Positions 53,747 to 61,064 of a DNA stretch of 64,000 nucleotides are shown here, piece by piece. The translations under genes were made by a program, and so were the position numbers. How positions within the stretch are numbered: the stretch's first letter is position 1; every line of letters starts with the position of its first letter. The notes beneath the pieces are model-generated. The model had not been told where the DNA came from. It did not search any database and saw nothing but the letters and a program-made list of their open reading frames with translations. The stretch comes from Solirubrobacter soli DSM 22325 (GTDB lineage: Bacteria > Actinomycetota > Thermoleophilia > Solirubrobacterales > Solirubrobacteraceae), in assembly GCF_000423665.1 (NCBI RefSeq), contig NZ_AUIK01000001.1:248001-312000 (forward strand), given 5' to 3'.

Positions 53747-54805
53747 ATGGGGTCTGAGTCACGGAGCACTCGTCGCTCGTTCTTCGGTGCCGCGGGCGGT
53801 GCTGCCCTGCTGTGCACGATCGGCGGCGAGAAGTTCTCGGTGGATTCACCCCGGGCTTTGAAGCAGGCGGACTTGGCAGCCGCGCGGGTTGGTCGCCCGC
53901 GCGGCGCCGCCGCTGCCCAGGCCGTGCCGCAGATCCAGCCGGCGCCCGGCGGCGTGCGCAAGGAGTACTGGATCCAGGCCGAGACCGCTCGGTTGTCGAT
54001 CACGCCGGCGCGCCGCGACGAGTGGCACAACCACGCGGTCGAGGGCGGGCGCAACACGTTCACCGCGTTCATCTACCGCGAGATGACGACGGGGTTCGCC
54101 GACTACAAGTACGGCGCGTCGATCCCTGGGCCGATGCTCACCGCGGAGGTCGGCGACGTGCTCGTCGTGCACTTCCGCAACGGGGACACCAAGCTCAACC
54201 AAGCGGTGACGATGCACCCGCACGGCGTCAAGTACAACCCCGAGTACGACGGCGCCTACATGGGTGAGTTCACGCACGCGGGCGGGTTCATCGCGCCCGG
54301 CGAGTCGTTCACCTACCAGTGGGAGTGCACGCCCGACAGCGTCGGCACCTGGCCGTATCACGACCACGGTCCCAACCACACGCTGAACACGTTCCGCGGG
54401 CTGTTCGGGTCGATCGTCGTGCGCCCGCGCGGCGCGAAGTGGCCGGATCGCGCGTACACGCTGTTCGCGCACATGCTCCCCCCGCCCGTGACCGGACTCG
54501 ACACGACGTTCCACTGCTTCAACGGGCGCGCATACGCGGGGTCGACTCCGACTTTGACCGCGCGTGTGGGCGAGGACGTTGAGATCCACGCGATCGGCAT
54601 GGACTCCAACTTCCACACGTTCCACATCCACGGGCATCGCTGGCGCAATGCCGCTGGGGTGTTCATCGACAACCCGACGTTCGGGCCCAACGAGACCGTC
54701 ACGGCCCGCTTCGTCGAGGACAACCCGGGTCGCTGGCTGTACCACTGCCACGTCTTCTCGCATCAGGACGCGGGGATGGCGGGCTGGTACCTCGTCGACC
54801 CGTAG
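53747..54805 (+). CDS. Two-domain multicopper oxidase (exported)
   Basis: A 352-residue cupredoxin-fold oxidase of the small laccase/copper nitrite reductase type. An N-terminal TAT-like signal (RSTRRSFFGAAGGAALL) points to export in folded, copper-loaded form. Copper ligands are intact: H157-x-H159 (HPHG), H205-x-H207 (YHDHG), H293/H295/H297 (HIHGH) and H333-C-H335 with H339 and M344 (HCHVFSHQDAGM). It may oxidise copper(I), phenols or metals. ATG 53747 gives a very short leader from the TAGATT box. It is the first gene of an operon with a beta-helix protein and a cupredoxin. Confidence 0.92.
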   Translation: MGSESRSTRRSFFGAAGGAALLCTIGGEKFSVDSPRALKQADLAAARVGRPRGAAAAQAVPQIQPAPGGVRKEYWIQAETARLSITPARRDEWHNHAVEGGRNTFTAFIYREMTTGFADYKYGASIPGPMLTAEVGDVLVVHFRNGDTKLNQAVTMHPHGVKYNPEYDGAYMGEFTHAGGFIAPGESFTYQWECTPDSVGTWPYHDHGPNHTLNTFRGLFGSIVVRPRGAKWPDRAYTLFAHMLPPPVTGLDTTFHCFNGRAYAGSTPTLTARVGEDVEIHAIGMDSNFHTFHIHGHRWRNAAGVFIDNPTFGPNETVTARFVEDNPGRWLYHCHVFSHQDAGMAGWYLVDP

Positions 54806-54830
54806 TTCCATAGTGAGAGGAGAGAGCGCG

Positions 54831-56099
54831 TTGCGTACGTTGCTGGCGGTGTTGATGGTGTTGGCGTTCCCGGCCGTGGCCGGGGCGCAGACGTACCCCG
54901 AGCCGAAGGATCCGGGTCCGGTGGAGGCTGCACCGAAGGGGCCGCACAAGACGTACACGGTCTGCAAGAAGGGCTGTGACTTCAAGGCGATCCAGAAGGC
55001 GGTCGACAAGGCTCGCGCGGGTGACACCGTCCGCGTGAAGAACGGCACCTACCAGGAGGCCGTGAAGGTCAACGGCTCCAAGAAGCGCTACCTGAAGCTG
55101 ATCGGCAACGCCAAGGACCCGAAGAAGGTGCTGCTGAAGGCTCGCGGGTCGATGCAGAACGGCATCTTCGTCAACGACGCCGACGAGGTCACCGTCGACG
55201 GCTTCATGGCGCAGGGCTACAAGTCGAACGGGTTCTTCTTCACGAACCTCAACGGCTACACGATGAACCACCTGATCGCCAAGCAGACGGGTGTGTACGG
55301 CCTGTACGCGTTCAACACCATCGGCGGCTCGATGCTGAACTCCGAGGCCTACTACGTCAATGACGGCGCCTTCTACATCGGGCAGACGCCGCCGCAGGAC
55401 AAGCCGATCCGCTCGATCGTCCGCAACGTGTCCGGCTGGGGCTCCCCGATCGGCTTCAGCGCCACGAACATGCGCTACGTGACGATCACGAAGTCCCGCT
55501 TCTACAACAACGCGCTCGGCATCGTCCCGAACGCGCTCGACAGCGAGAAGTTCCCGCCCGCCGAAGACAACGTGATCACCGACAACGACATCTTCTGGAA
55601 CAACTTCAACTTCCACCAGGGCAAGCCGCCGTTCGCGGTCCGCACCGAGGGCACGGCCGCGCTGGCGCCCGTCGGCACCGGCGTCCTGCTGCTCGGCGGC
55701 AAGGGCAACCGCGTCGAGAACAACCGCATCTTCGGCAACTACCTCAACGGCGTGGCCGCGATCGAGGGCATCCTCGTGAGCAAGACGCCCGAGGCCCGCA
55801 CCCTCGCGAACAACGTCATCGAGAACAACCAGTTCGGTCTCAACGGCACCGACGCGAACGGCTACGACATCTCCTACGACGGCAACGGGACCAACAACTG
55901 CTTCTCGCTGACCGGCGTCACCTCGACGTTCCCCGCCGACGCGTCGACCTTCGCCGGCTGCGGCGGCACGAACGCGTTCAGCAAGGACGTCCAGAACGCG
56001 ATGATCGGCTGGACCGGCGAGAGCGCCGTGCAGGCCTGGAAGAAGCACGACCACCCGCCCAAGGCCGGCTTCACGCCGCTGGAGATCTTCGGCTCGTGA
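54831..56099 (+). CDS. Secreted right-handed parallel beta-helix protein
   Basis: A 422-residue exported protein with a signal peptide (LRTLLAVLMVLAFPAVAGAQ) and a PbH1/NosD-like solenoid (FKAIQKAVDKARAGDTVRVKNGTY, then repeated I.nNxi..n blocks such as DNVITDNDIFWNNF and NRVENNRIFGNY). Two cysteine pairs (VCKKGC, and NC/GC near the end) suggest disulfides. NosD-like proteins load copper sites, and its place between two copper proteins supports a related role (inference). TTG 54831 follows AGGAG at 8 bases, a clear SD site. GTGA overlap with the cupredoxin gene. Confidence 0.85.
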   Translation: MRTLLAVLMVLAFPAVAGAQTYPEPKDPGPVEAAPKGPHKTYTVCKKGCDFKAIQKAVDKARAGDTVRVKNGTYQEAVKVNGSKKRYLKLIGNAKDPKKVLLKARGSMQNGIFVNDADEVTVDGFMAQGYKSNGFFFTNLNGYTMNHLIAKQTGVYGLYAFNTIGGSMLNSEAYYVNDGAFYIGQTPPQDKPIRSIVRNVSGWGSPIGFSATNMRYVTITKSRFYNNALGIVPNALDSEKFPPAEDNVITDNDIFWNNFNFHQGKPPFAVRTEGTAALAPVGTGVLLLGGKGNRVENNRIFGNYLNGVAAIEGILVSKTPEARTLANNVIENNQFGLNGTDANGYDISYDGNGTNNCFSLTGVTSTFPADASTFAGCGGTNAFSKDVQNAMIGWTGESAVQAWKKHDHPPKAGFTPLEIFGS

Positions 56100-56443
56100 A
56101 GCAGGTGATGGTCATCGGCGTCGCGCTCCTGGTGGGCGCGACGCCGGCGTTGGCGCTGGGAGCCGCGAAGAAGACGATCAACGTCGGCGACAACTTCTAC
56201 ACGCCCAAGACCGTGACCGTGTCTCGCGGAACGACGGTGACGTGGAAGTGGCCTGGGTTCGACCAGGCGGGTGACGTCCACGACGTCAAACTCAAGAGCG
56301 GCCCGAAGGGCGTGAAGAAGTTCCAGTCCGAGGCCGCCTCCACGGACTACTCGTTCAAGCGCAAGCTCACCGTCGCGGGCACCTACAAGCTCGTGTGCAC
56401 GCTGCACCACGAGATGACCATGACGATCAAGGTTCGGAAGTAG
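56096..56443 (+). CDS. Secreted cupredoxin (plastocyanin/azurin-like)
   Basis: A 115-residue exported blue-copper electron carrier. Signal peptide at residues 1-22; the type-1 copper ligands are H62 (VHDVKL) and the C101-x2-H104-x2-M107 set in CTLHHEM. It would pass electrons to or from the multicopper oxidase. GTG start overlaps the beta-helix gene. It overlaps the convergent hydroxylase gene by 17 bases. Confidence 0.92.
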   Translation: MKQVMVIGVALLVGATPALALGAAKKTINVGDNFYTPKTVTVSRGTTVTWKWPGFDQAGDVHDVKLKSGPKGVKKFQSEAASTDYSFKRKLTVAGTYKLVCTLHHEMTMTIKVRK

Positions 56444-57263
56444 GCCGCCAGCCCGGGCCTCTGAGCAGGACCTGCGTCTTCGTCTTGACGCCGCGCGCTC
56501 GCCTGACGTCGTGGGCGAGCGCGATGTACTCGTGGAACGCCACCTTGACCGGGTGGTGGGTGGTGAGCTGGGTCGTCAGCCCGTACTTCACCCGCTCCTG
56601 CTCGGGCTCGAACGTGCCGAACATGCGGTCCCAGATGATCAGGATCCCCGCGTAGTTCTTGTCCAGGTACTCGTGGTTCATCCCGTGATGGACGCGGTGG
56701 TGGCTGGGGGTGTTGAAGATCGCTTCGATCGCCCTCGGCAGGCGCTTGATCCGCTCGGTGTGAATCCAGAACTGGTAGATCAGCGACCAGGCCTGAGCGA
56801 GCAGGATCATCCACACCGGGAAGCCGAGCAGCGGCAGCGGCAGCCAGAACGGGAAGTACGTCATCGGCACCCACGTCTGCCTGAGCGCGGTCGAGAGGTT
56901 GAAGTGCTGGCTCGAGTGGTGCACGACGTGGCTCGCCCAGAACACCCGGCTCTCGTGGCTGACCCGGTGAAACCAGTAGTAGGCGAGGTCGTCGGCGAAG
57001 AACAGCGCGACCCACGTCAGCGGGTTGTGCGGGTCGAGTCTGAGCGGCGTCAACTCGTACAGCGCCGCGTAGATCGCCACCACGACGAGCTTCCACCCGA
57101 CGTTGATGACGACGTTGCCGATCCCCATGCTCAGTGACGTCCCGGTGTCCTTGAGGTCGTAGCCGACCAGGTCATCGTCGTCGTTGAGGTGCCGGAACGA
57201 CGCGTACTCCGCGACGAGCAGCAGGATGAAGAACGGGATCGCGTAGTAGAGGACCTCGGCCAT
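56427..57263 (-). CDS. Fatty acid hydroxylase/sterol desaturase family protein
   Basis: A 278-residue membrane di-iron oxygenase with about four transmembrane helices and the three His-boxes H99-x3-H103 (FHRVSH), H112-x2-H-H116 (SHVVHH) and SHHRVHH. It hydroxylates or desaturates a lipid. It starts at ATG 57263, overlapping the stop of the GntR regulator by one base (TGATG), so it is co-transcribed with and probably controlled by it. Confidence 0.92.
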   Translation of the reverse strand: MAEVLYYAIPFFILLLVAEYASFRHLNDDDDLVGYDLKDTGTSLSMGIGNVVINVGWKLVVVAIYAALYELTPLRLDPHNPLTWVALFFADDLAYYWFHRVSHESRVFWASHVVHHSSQHFNLSTALRQTWVPMTYFPFWLPLPLLGFPVWMILLAQAWSLIYQFWIHTERIKRLPRAIEAIFNTPSHHRVHHGMNHEYLDKNYAGILIIWDRMFGTFEPEQERVKYGLTTQLTTHHPVKVAFHEYIALAHDVRRARGVKTKTQVLLRGPGWRPTSEP

Positions 57264-58096
57264 CAGCCGCCCGCCCCCTCGCCCTGCCCCGCGAGGCCGG
57301 CGCCGCCGCCCCGCGCGACCTCGCCGACCCGCGCCGCGTCGCCGCCCCGCGCCGCGTCGCCGCCCCGCGCCGCGTCGCCGCCCCGCGCGACCTCGCCGCC
57401 CCGCGCGACCTCGCCGCCCCGCGCGACCTCGCCGCCGCCCGCCGAGCGCTCCAGCAGCGCGCGCGCCCGCGCGAGCGCGCCCTCTTCGTCCCCCGCCGCG
57501 ATCGCCGCCGCCAGCGCGCCGATCGCCGCCGCATCCTGCAATTCCCCGCGCACGGCCTCGACGCCGACCGAGACGATGTCGCCACGCGCCAGCAGCGTCG
57601 TCAGCGCGAGCCGGTAAGCGATGTTGTCGGCGCCGTCGACGATCTCATCCCACATGACCTCATAGACCGCATTGCGCGCGACGAGGTCGTCGAGCGCCGC
57701 CAGCTGCGCCGCGTGCGCGGTGATCTGCGCCTTGCGCGCGACGTCCGCTCGTGCCGCGCACCGCCGGGCCGCGTCCGCGCCCACGCACGCGCGCATCTCC
57801 AGCGCCGCCCGCCGCGCCTGCAATGCCTCCGGCAACTCTCCCTCGAGCAGCAGCTCGAGGCCCCCGTGGTGGCGCCAGTCGCGCACCCGCGTCGCCCCGC
57901 CCTGGCTGATCGTGACCAGCCCGGCCTGCTGGAGCCGCTTCAAGGCCTCGCGGATCGCGTGCCGGCTCGTCTCGAGCTCCTCGCTCAACGTCCGCTCCGA
58001 CGGCAGCGCGTCCCCGGGCGCGAACCGGCCGCCGAGGATCTCCGCCCGTAGCCGAGCGTGGATCTGCCCTGAGACCGTACTGGTTGGACCAGTCAC
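57263..58096 (-). CDS. GntR/FadR-family regulator with repetitive C-terminal tail
   Basis: A 277-residue regulator: GntR winged HTH (HARLRAEILGGRFAPGDALPSERTLSEELETSRHAIREALKRLQQAGLVTI), then an all-helical FadR/FCD-like effector domain (LEMRACVGADAARR). Residues 221-262 are seven tandem six-residue repeats (GGEVAR/GGDAAR), so the tail is probably disordered. GTG 58096. Two FadR-type operators overlap its start. It controls the lipid hydroxylase gene downstream; the ligand may be an acyl-CoA. Confidence 0.88.
   Translation of the reverse strand: MTGPTSTVSGQIHARLRAEILGGRFAPGDALPSERTLSEELETSRHAIREALKRLQQAGLVTISQGGATRVRDWRHHGGLELLLEGELPEALQARRAALEMRACVGADAARRCAARADVARKAQITAHAAQLAALDDLVARNAVYEVMWDEIVDGADNIAYRLALTTLLARGDIVSVGVEAVRGELQDAAAIGALAAAIAAGDEEGALARARALLERSAGGGEVARGGEVARGGEVARGGDAARGGDAARGGDAARVGEVARGGGAGLAGQGEGAGG
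57311..57436. repeat. Seven 18-base tandem repeats inside the GntR gene
   Basis: A 126-base tract of seven in-frame 18-base units coding GGEVAR x3, GGDAAR x3 and VGEVAR, followed by a Gly-rich end. Unit number could vary without breaking the reading frame. Confidence 0.75.
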
Positions 58097-58115
58097 GGCA
58101 ACTGGTTATACCAGT
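58079..58115. promoter_or_regulatory. Two FadR/GntR-type operators
   Basis: ACTGGTTGGACCAGT (58079-58093) and ACTGGTTATACCAGT (58101-58115) share ACTGGT/ACCAGT arms with three-base centres, 22 bases apart. The first lies inside codons 2-6 of the GntR gene and the second covers the -10-like TATAAC (minus strand, 58105-58110). They suit auto-repression. Confidence 0.65.
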
Positions 58116-58119
58116 GCAG

Positions 58120-58566
58120 CTAGAGCTCGTCGAGCGTACGAAGAACCACTGATAGCCGGTACGCATCGAGCGTGGGGAGCGTTCTCCCCGACAGGTTCAA
58201 CCCCCACTCGGGCTCGCTCGCGAGCCCTTCGTAGTTCCGATCGACGAGCAACGCGGTCGGTGATGTCCACGCAAGCGACGGAATCAGATACGAGGCCGGC
58301 GGCTGGCCGTCGAACAGGAGCACCAGCGCGCCGTAGCGACCCTCCGCGAGGTCGAACCTGCGCTTCTCCCAGAACTGGTAAGTCACTTTTCGGAGGCTGC
58401 GAACGTGCACTTCGATCGCGCGTCCACGGCCTTGGGCGGTGATAATCGAGCCCTCGCGAGTCGTCGAATAGCCACTGCGCTCGAGCGCGCCGGCGACGAC
58501 CTCTCGGGCGCGATCGCGGACCTCTCCGCGCGACAGGGTGGACCACTGCCAGCCTTCGCCAGTCAT
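58120..58566 (-). CDS. Conserved small protein, possible PD-(D/E)XK-like fold
   Basis: A 148-residue soluble protein divergent from the McrB-like gene by 50 bases. The layout (helix, then strands with AIEVHVRSLRK, TYQFWEKRRFDLAEGRYGALVLLFDG, YLIPSLAW, LLVDRNYEG..PEWGLNL) resembles a restriction-endonuclease-like family found with defence genes. The core Glu is present, but the Lys of E-x-K is His (EVH), so catalysis may be lost. ATG 58566 is chosen because the longer frame crosses the McrB gene. Same lower-GC style as the McrBC pair. Confidence 0.6.
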   Translation of the reverse strand: MTGEGWQWSTLSRGEVRDRAREVVAGALERSGYSTTREGSIITAQGRGRAIEVHVRSLRKVTYQFWEKRRFDLAEGRYGALVLLFDGQPPASYLIPSLAWTSPTALLVDRNYEGLASEPEWGLNLSGRTLPTLDAYRLSVVLRTLDEL

Positions 58567-58604
58567 CCGCGAGAGCTTTCCATACCGCTCAGCCGACTGA
58601 CGTA

Positions 58605-58610
58605 TACATT
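58605..58610 (+). promoter_or_regulatory. -10 box of the McrB-like gene (leaderless)
   Basis: TACATT ends six bases before ATG 58617, inside a TATACATT context. It lies in the 50-base divergent space. Confidence 0.45.
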
Positions 58611-58616
58611 TCGCCG

Positions 58617-61064
58617 ATGGCACGCTACGGCATCCCTGGAGTGGGACGCGAGCACGTTGACTTGATGGGCCGCCGTTGGGCCGAGCGGTGCCTCGTCGAG
58701 GACGGCTCGCTGCTTTTCGACGACCGCTCATTCTGGACAGTGGATGCCCTGCTCGAGTTGCAGGAGCGGCTCGAGCAGCCGTCGGACAGCGATGAAAGTC
58801 GGTTTGGTACGCGTCTTGCATCACAGCTGTCGGATGCCAGCGACGACGTTCGTTGGCTTGCCGGCGAGGCGATCGCCGTCTACGCAATGCCAGCGTTCCG
58901 GATCATGAAAGCGCCGAAGAAGGCTGAGCTTGTTCGCCGGGCGCTCGGACACCTCGATCCGACCTCCGCGCCACACTGGCCGGAGCTACGCGCCGCCTTC
59001 GAGCAAGGCTATGGTCACCCTGGAGCGCGCTACAACGCCCGGCGCGATCTCCAGCTCGCTTACCTTCTCGACTTCAGCCTCCGAATGAAGCGCCTTACTG
59101 TCGAGGACCGGGGCAAGACTCTCGACGACCCGTGGAGGCTCGAGGCGTTCGCCGACGCCGGCGACCCCGGGCTGCGGGTACAGATGCGGCACGTGCTCCT
59201 CCACTTGCTCCGACCGGACGACTTCGAACGCGTGTTCAGCGGTGAACACAAGCGTCAGATCGTCGAGGCCTTCGCTGACGAAGTCCAAGCCGCCGGAGGC
59301 CAATTGCGCGAAGATCGCGACCAGCGACTCTTCGACATCAGGCACTACCTCGAAGCACAACGCGAACCGGGATCGCGGCCCGTCGATTTCTATGAGGGTC
59401 CGTATTCCCAACAGTGGCGAGACGCCCGGCCCGACCCCGAAGACGACACGGACGATCAAGACGAGGGCCCGCGTTGGTTCTGGGTCAACCAGGGCAAGAC
59501 CTGGACCGCCGAACGAGACGACGGCATCCTGTGGGCGCCACTGCGCTCAAAGAACGGGATGATGCTCCATCACTGGGAGCGCATGACCGACGTTCGACCG
59601 GGCGACTGGATCGTGCACTACAGCGCGGCGATCCGTGCGATCAGCCACGTCACCGCCGCCGCTGTCCACGCAACAAAGCCGGACAGCCTGAGCGGTGGTG
59701 AGTGGGAACAAGAGGGACGTCTCGTCCGAGCCGAATACCGCACGCTGCAGCAGCCGATTCCGCTGAGCGAGATCCCGATGGAATGGCGCGCCGGCGGCCC
59801 GTTTACCAGCGTCGGCTCCGTTCAGCAGGGATATCTCTTTCCCCTGAGCCGTGGCTTCGTCGAGTTCTTGCAGGCGACGTTCGACGAGTTCCGGGAAGCG
59901 ATTGGGGGAGGAGTCATCCCGCCGCCTCCACGTGAGCCGAGCCTGGCGGAGATCAACGCCTCGTTCGTCGAAGCCGTCCAAGAATCCGGATTGCTGATCG
60001 CGAGCGAGCGCGTGCAGGGAGTGCTCGCCGCCCTGGTCGCGAAACCGTTCGTGATCCTCGCCGGTCTATCGGGCAGCGGAAAGACGCAGCTCGCTCTGCG
60101 GCTTGGCGAATGGTTGAGCGCACCCAATCGTCCACGCTCACTCGTGGTCCCGGTCCGTCCAGATTGGACGGGGCCGGAGAGCCTCTTTGGCTACGAAGAC
60201 GCGCTGCGTCCACCGGCGCCGGATGGTCGGCGTGCATGGCACGTCCCCGCATCGCTCGCGTTCATGCTCGACGCCGTATGCCATGCGCAGGACCCGTATC
60301 TCCTGCTCCTTGACGAGATGAACCTGGCTCACGTCGAGCGGTACTTCTCGGATTTCCTCTCCGGAGTCGAGAGCGGGGAGCCGGTGCTTCCGAACCTTGA
60401 GCGGATGGACGGTGCATGGCATGTCCGAACAGACGAGCCAGCAGAAGTCGCCCTCCCCACCAACCTGTTCGTCATCGGAACCGTAAACGTCGACGAGACG
60501 ACCTACCTCTTCTCGCCGAAGGTGTTGGATCGTGCCTTCACGTTCGAGGTACGGACCCAGACGGACGAGTTGCTCGAAGAACTCGCGAAGCCGACGCCCG
60601 CGTTGCCGGCAGATCCCGCCGTCGTTCGTGGATTCGCGCGTATCGCGAAGGACCCAAGCTGGCACCTCGAGCATCCGCATCCAGCGCGCGCCGAACTGGC
60701 CGCCGCACTTAAGCGCTTGCATGCCGCGCTGTCGCTCACGGGCGACGAGTTCGGGCATCGCGTCTTCTATGAGGCGTTGCGCTTCGCGGCATGCCTGTCT
60801 GGAGCGGGAAACGGAGACAGTGACGACGCGCTGGACCTGATCGTCTTGCTCAAGGTATTGCCGCGCATCCATGGCTCGCGCCGTCGCGTTGAGCCGGTAC
60901 TACGACGGCTCACCCGCTTCACCGAGAACCCAAGCGCGTCGGCACAGGAACTCGAAAGTGAGGAGCCGAGCAGCGCCGACATTCGGCTCCGTGCTACACG
61001 CGCGAAACTCGATCGCATGTCGCGGACGCTGCTCGCGAATCAATTCGTGAGTTTCAGTGAGTGA
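58617..61064 (+). CDS. mcrB: McrB-like GTPase/AAA+ with EVE/PUA-like modified-base recognition domain
   Basis: An 815-residue motor subunit of a modification-dependent (type IV-like) restriction system. The N-terminal 280 residues are a helical domain of unknown role. Residues about 285-405 resemble an EVE/PUA-type reader (WFWVNQGKTWTAERDDGILWAPL, then MTDVRPGDWIVHYS), which usually binds modified cytosine. The McrB AAA+ core has Walker A GLSGSGKT at 483-490, the VRPDWTGPESLFGY block, Walker B LLLDEMNLAHVERYFSDFL with D566-E567, and GTVNVDETT near 622. It overlaps the nuclease gene by eight bases. GC content is visibly lower than around it. Confidence 0.9.
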   Translation: MARYGIPGVGREHVDLMGRRWAERCLVEDGSLLFDDRSFWTVDALLELQERLEQPSDSDESRFGTRLASQLSDASDDVRWLAGEAIAVYAMPAFRIMKAPKKAELVRRALGHLDPTSAPHWPELRAAFEQGYGHPGARYNARRDLQLAYLLDFSLRMKRLTVEDRGKTLDDPWRLEAFADAGDPGLRVQMRHVLLHLLRPDDFERVFSGEHKRQIVEAFADEVQAAGGQLREDRDQRLFDIRHYLEAQREPGSRPVDFYEGPYSQQWRDARPDPEDDTDDQDEGPRWFWVNQGKTWTAERDDGILWAPLRSKNGMMLHHWERMTDVRPGDWIVHYSAAIRAISHVTAAAVHATKPDSLSGGEWEQEGRLVRAEYRTLQQPIPLSEIPMEWRAGGPFTSVGSVQQGYLFPLSRGFVEFLQATFDEFREAIGGGVIPPPPREPSLAEINASFVEAVQESGLLIASERVQGVLAALVAKPFVILAGLSGSGKTQLALRLGEWLSAPNRPRSLVVPVRPDWTGPESLFGYEDALRPPAPDGRRAWHVPASLAFMLDAVCHAQDPYLLLLDEMNLAHVERYFSDFLSGVESGEPVLPNLERMDGAWHVRTDEPAEVALPTNLFVIGTVNVDETTYLFSPKVLDRAFTFEVRTQTDELLEELAKPTPALPADPAVVRGFARIAKDPSWHLEHPHPARAELAAALKRLHAALSLTGDEFGHRVFYEALRFAACLSGAGNGDSDDALDLIVLLKVLPRIHGSRRRVEPVLRRLTRFTENPSASAQELESEEPSSADIRLRATRAKLDRMSRTLLANQFVSFSE

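Noticed and set aside
57284-57440. Tandem repeats that could suggest a CRISPR array
   Set aside because: Units are 18 bases with no spacers and stay in frame within the GntR gene.
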